Shown: one piece after another, positions 51,525-52,571 of the stretch
Layout: each line of letters opens with the position of its first letter
How positions within the stretch are numbered: the first letter of the stretch is position 1
NCBI RefSeq assembly: GCF_027789125.1
Contig: NZ_JAQFVF010000053.1
Coordinates: forward strand, 1-52,571
Direction: 5' to 3'
DNA: 52,571 bases
DNA from: Paenibacillus aestuarii
Lineage (GTDB): Bacteria; Bacillota; Bacilli; Paenibacillales; NBRC-103111
The notes under the pieces: model-generated
The model's database searches: none
The model's input: the letters and a program-made list of their open reading frames with translations, nothing else
What the model was told of the DNA's origin: nothing
Translations under genes and position numbers: made by a program

Positions 51525-51560
51525 AAAGTCCCCGCCTTCCAATCAGGAAGCGGGGACTTT
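51525..51560. terminator. GC-rich bidirectional terminator at the glycosyltransferase end
   Basis: AAAGTCCCCGC (51525-51535) pairs perfectly with GCGGGGACTTT (51550-51560); an inner TTCC/GGAA extends it. It overlaps the last codons of the reverse-strand gene. A separate 26-bp near-palindrome (GCTCCTGACTCC...GGAGTTAGGAGC, 51492-51517) lies next to it. Confidence 0.75.
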
Positions 51561-52571
51561 GCTATGTGTATCTCCTTCGGATAAGTCAAAGCGTTTGTAG
51601 ACTTCCGCAATGCGGAGCGCATATTGCTCAAAATTAAAGCAGTTTTCAATTAACCCTCTATTCGTTATGCCCATCATCTCTCTTTTGCCTCTATTTTTAA
51701 TCATGTAAAGCATGCTCTCGGCAAAAGCATCCGGGTGTTCATACTGGCTAATGACAATTCCGTTCTGGCCATGCTTGATGATTTCCGTATTCCCGCCCCT
51801 CCCTGTCGTGATAATCGGAATACCGGCTGTCATCGCTTCATACTGAACTCTAGCCAAAGGCTCCTTCCATTGAGACGCACAGATCAAAACATCGCTCATT
51901 GTGTAATAATCCGGCAGCTCATAAACGGGCAAAAAGCTCGTAAAATAGATATGCTCCGAAATGGGCTTCGCTTGTTCTCTCAGCATTTTGACGTACCCAT
52001 TCTCGCTGAAATTGCCGAACCACTTGCTTCCTACAATAACTAGTGCTGTCCTGGGCTGCTGCTGCAAGACTTTCTTCATCGCTGTGATGAGAAGATGGCA
52101 GCCCTTCTTGGGGACTAGCCTTCCCACGAACAGAGCCACAAAGTAATCTGCCGGAATACCCAGCTTTTTTTTCATTTCCAGCGCAATCCGCTGCCCCTGC
52201 AGCGTGTAATGAGGTGTGTAGATGCTCGGCTCATCTCCTGTATATAAAACTGTTATTTTCGCTTTGGCGGAGGGACAGCGCCTCGCAATCGAGTCTGCTA
52301 GAAACTGACTGACGGCCACCATGTGATCGACAGCTTGCACAATCTCCTCTAACTCGCTTTGTTCAAGATGAGATCCGAATACCTGGTTGTGAAGCGACAA
52401 CACCACCCGGGAATGGAAGCACACTTGCTTGATTGGCAGCACCCAATCCGGTTTGTTATACACCTGAATGACAGGAAAAGACTCAGCCTGTACATAAGAG
52501 ATGACATTCTCCAGATAATTCTTCTTTGGGAAGCGAATATATCTGACACCATGAATCGTCTCCTTATTTGC
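51543..52571 (-). CDS. GT4 glycosyltransferase, spore-coat CotSA-like (5' end outside window)
   Basis: The frame is open to the window edge, so at least 342 residues are coded here and the N-terminus is missing; the GTG at 52463 is internal. Upstream codons read HGVRYIRFPKKNYLENVISY and SFPVIQVYNKPDWV. Domain: CFHSRVVLSLHNQVF, MVAVSQFLADSI, the nucleotide-sugar region ALFVGRLVPKKGCHLLITAM and the E-x7-E motif in EPLARVQYEAMTAGIPIITT, with GRGGNTEII. The start of the frame and overall pattern resemble CotSA-type spore coat glycosyltransferases. Family GT4 is sure, the spore role is inference. Confidence 0.82.
   Translation of the reverse strand, partial: ANKETIHGVRYIRFPKKNYLENVISYVQAESFPVIQVYNKPDWVLPIKQVCFHSRVVLSLHNQVFGSHLEQSELEEIVQAVDHMVAVSQFLADSIARRCPSAKAKITVLYTGDEPSIYTPHYTLQGQRIALEMKKKLGIPADYFVALFVGRLVPKKGCHLLITAMKKVLQQQPRTALVIVGSKWFGNFSENGYVKMLREQAKPISEHIYFTSFLPVYELPDYYTMSDVLICASQWKEPLARVQYEAMTAGIPIITTGRGGNTEIIKHGQNGIVISQYEHPDAFAESMLYMIKNRGKREMMGITNRGLIENCFNFEQYALRIAEVYKRFDLSEGDTHSKVPAS

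Noticed and set aside
1..52571. CRISPR arrays, rRNA or tRNA genes, replication origin
   Set aside because: No regularly spaced direct repeats, no conserved rRNA segments, no tRNA-like cloverleaf with T-loop motif and no DnaA-box cluster were noticed on reading.

Overview
The window looks like chromosomal DNA of a Paenibacillus-type, spore-forming low-to-mid GC Firmicute. The reasons are strong AGGAGG-type ribosome sites, many ABC-transporter lipoproteins, a YesM/YesN-type two-component pair, a Spo0E-family gene, a CotSA-like glycosyltransferase, class III fructose bisphosphatase and a TPP-riboswitch thiC. This is inference from gene content; no rRNA or other marker gene is present. No tRNA, rRNA or CRISPR array was seen.

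Layout. 1-1680: an IS110-family element (left end outside the window), then the decayed C-terminus of an antiporter gene. 2.2-9.9 kb: an IclR regulator divergent from an operon for a PotABCD-type ABC importer, an M20 amidohydrolase and an ACT-domain malic enzyme. 9.9-15.4 kb: accessory DNA with a broken CBO0543-like gene, a TetR-controlled oxidoreductase/monooxygenase pair with three operators, then a cassette-like run (GNAT, DinB, DinB, broken tyrosine recombinase) whose genes are each followed by a related repeat. 15.6-23.1 kb: a second PotABCD-type importer in one operon with a nucleoside hydrolase, an adenine deaminase and a PfkB kinase, apparently a purine-nucleoside uptake and breakdown unit. 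23.3-26.2 kb: a phage-like fragment, a Spo0E-family gene, and TPP riboswitch plus thiC. 26.6-32.9 kb: LysR, two MFS transporters, an SDR, Lrp and isochorismatase genes, mixed with fragments of at least four dead genes (ADH, SDR, TetR, CMD). 33.1-38.4 kb: a FadR-regulated glucarate cluster (kdgD, dead semialdehyde dehydrogenase, gudD, GH88). 38.4-41.8 kb: a further copy of the cassette repeat, fbp, and a DoxX-like gene behind a strongly palindromic promoter. 41.9-50.2 kb: a sugar-sensing trio (binding protein, histidine kinase, response regulator) divergent from a ChvE/GguA/GguB sugar importer. 50.3-52.6 kb: a small fragment, a GrpB-family gene and the partial glycosyltransferase.

How the genes fit together. 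Most units follow one plan: a local regulator, an importer and the enzymes that process the imported compound. The first importer and its two enzymes suggest uptake of an N-acylated or amide-linked compound whose breakdown feeds malate to pyruvate. The second suggests intact nucleoside import, base release, adenine deamination and ribose or nucleoside phosphorylation. The glucarate cluster should end at 2-oxoglutarate, but its last enzyme gene is dead here. The least explained structure is the family of about 97-bp repeats (two imperfect 26-27 bp palindromic cores around a GC-rich hairpin) that sits directly 3' of small stand-alone genes near a broken tyrosine recombinase and recurs about 24 kb away.
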